NCBI GenBank assembly: GCA_028284885.1
Contig: JANQQW010000246.1
Location: forward strand, 1-35,491
From: Planctomycetaceae bacterium
GTDB lineage: Bacteria > Planctomycetota > Planctomycetia > Planctomycetales > Planctomycetaceae
Direction: 5' to 3'
DNA: 35,491 nt
The stretch's first letter is position 1; each line of letters opens with the position of its first letter. The notes beneath the pieces are model-generated. The model was not told the DNA's origin and made no database searches. It saw only the letters and a list, made by a program, of their open reading frames with translations. The position numbers and the translations under genes are program-made. Below, piece by piece: positions 35,308-35,491 of this stretch.

Positions 35308-35491
35308 TCACTTCCCGTCGCGGAAGCAGTACAGCGTCTTCGTCGTCCGGACGAACAACGAGCCGTCCGCGACGGCCGGCGTCGCGTAGACACCCGCGTC
35401 GAGTGCGACCGACGAGAGGACCTCGAACTCCGGTTTCGCCGAGACGACGCTGAGGACGCCCTTGTCGTCGGCCACGAACAGTTTGCCGTCG
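35308..35491 (-). CDS. PQQ-like beta-propeller protein, C-terminal fragment cut by the window edge
   Basis: The minus-strand frame ends with TGA at 35310-35308, 1 nt past the convergent gene's stop. The 60 visible residues read DGKLFVADDKGVLSVVSAKP, then EVLSSVALDAGVYATPAVADGSLFVRTTKTLYCFRDGK. These are two W-docking-less PQQ-like blade repeats of the form ATPAVADGxLFVRTxxxLYCF. Planctomycetes have many secreted proteins of this kind, often quinoprotein or YncE-like. The rest of the gene lies outside the window, so function, length and signal peptide are unknown. Confidence 0.82.
   Translation of the reverse strand, partial: DGKLFVADDKGVLSVVSAKPEFEVLSSVALDAGVYATPAVADGSLFVRTTKTLYCFRDGK

Overview
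The window is high-GC chromosomal DNA with the marks of a planctomycete (Planctomycetota, probably class Planctomycetia; I cannot place it lower). The strongest clues are a DUF1592/DUF1588-type cytochrome-like protein translationally coupled to a DUF1552 protein with a Tat-type leader (22010-26199), a DUF1559 prepilin-like protein (15631-16719), a PQQ-like beta-propeller protein at the right edge, and frequent GTG/TTG starts. It reads mostly as core genome. One lower-GC patch (about 800-2175) and several short repeat elements stand out.

Layout. 1-2175: the N-terminus of an acyl-CoA dehydrogenase (cut by the edge), a small conserved protein, a GrpB/UPF0157 protein and an unknown protein, all on the minus strand and separated by repeat-rich spacers. 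2178-4517: a Gfo/Idh/MocA oxidoreductase, a divergent small membrane-anchored protein, and an orphan GroES-like co-chaperonin facing it across a hairpin terminator. 4670-8893: purH, a STAS-domain protein, a CDGSH iron-sulfur protein and a secreted alpha/beta hydrolase. 9075-15624: an ion-transport neighbourhood of a CASTOR/POLLUX-type channel, a CaCA-family cation exchanger and MgtE, interrupted by rplM-rpsI, in which S9 carries an acidic N-terminal extension of about 105 residues. 15631-21796: the DUF1559 protein, then an overlapping run of M3 oligopeptidase, MurJ/MVIN-type flippase and GT4 glycosyltransferase. 22010-26199: the DUF1592-DUF1552 pair. 26342-28625: dprA and aroB on the minus strand. 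28764-34667: a strong promoter, a leader of about 355 nt, and the stress-response set prkA, Uma2-family gene, DUF444 (yeaH/yhbH) and spoVR. 34803-35491: an unknown protein and the C-terminus of a PQQ-propeller protein.

How the genes work together. The prkA-DUF444-spoVR set is a known conserved partnership (YeaG/YeaH/YcgB in E. coli). Here a Uma2-family nuclease-fold gene sits inside it, and a long structured leader precedes it. MurJ-like and GT4 genes probably act together on an envelope or exported polysaccharide. The DUF1592/DUF1552 pair is a typical planctomycete cell-envelope pair, unusual here because a zinc ribbon and a transmembrane helix are fused to the front of the DUF1592 protein. 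The channel, exchanger and MgtE suggest locally clustered cation homeostasis.

The best leads beyond ordinary annotation are: (i) a hairpin element present in two intergenic regions, one copy flanked by an exact 14-bp direct repeat that includes the end of the upstream gene; (ii) an exact 25-bp direct repeat bracketing inverted repeats near 1.3-1.6 kb; (iii) the Uma2 gene inside the prkA-spoVR operon; (iv) the zinc-ribbon/DUF1592 fusion; (v) the S9 extension. I found no CRISPR array, tRNA, rRNA, integrase or transposase.
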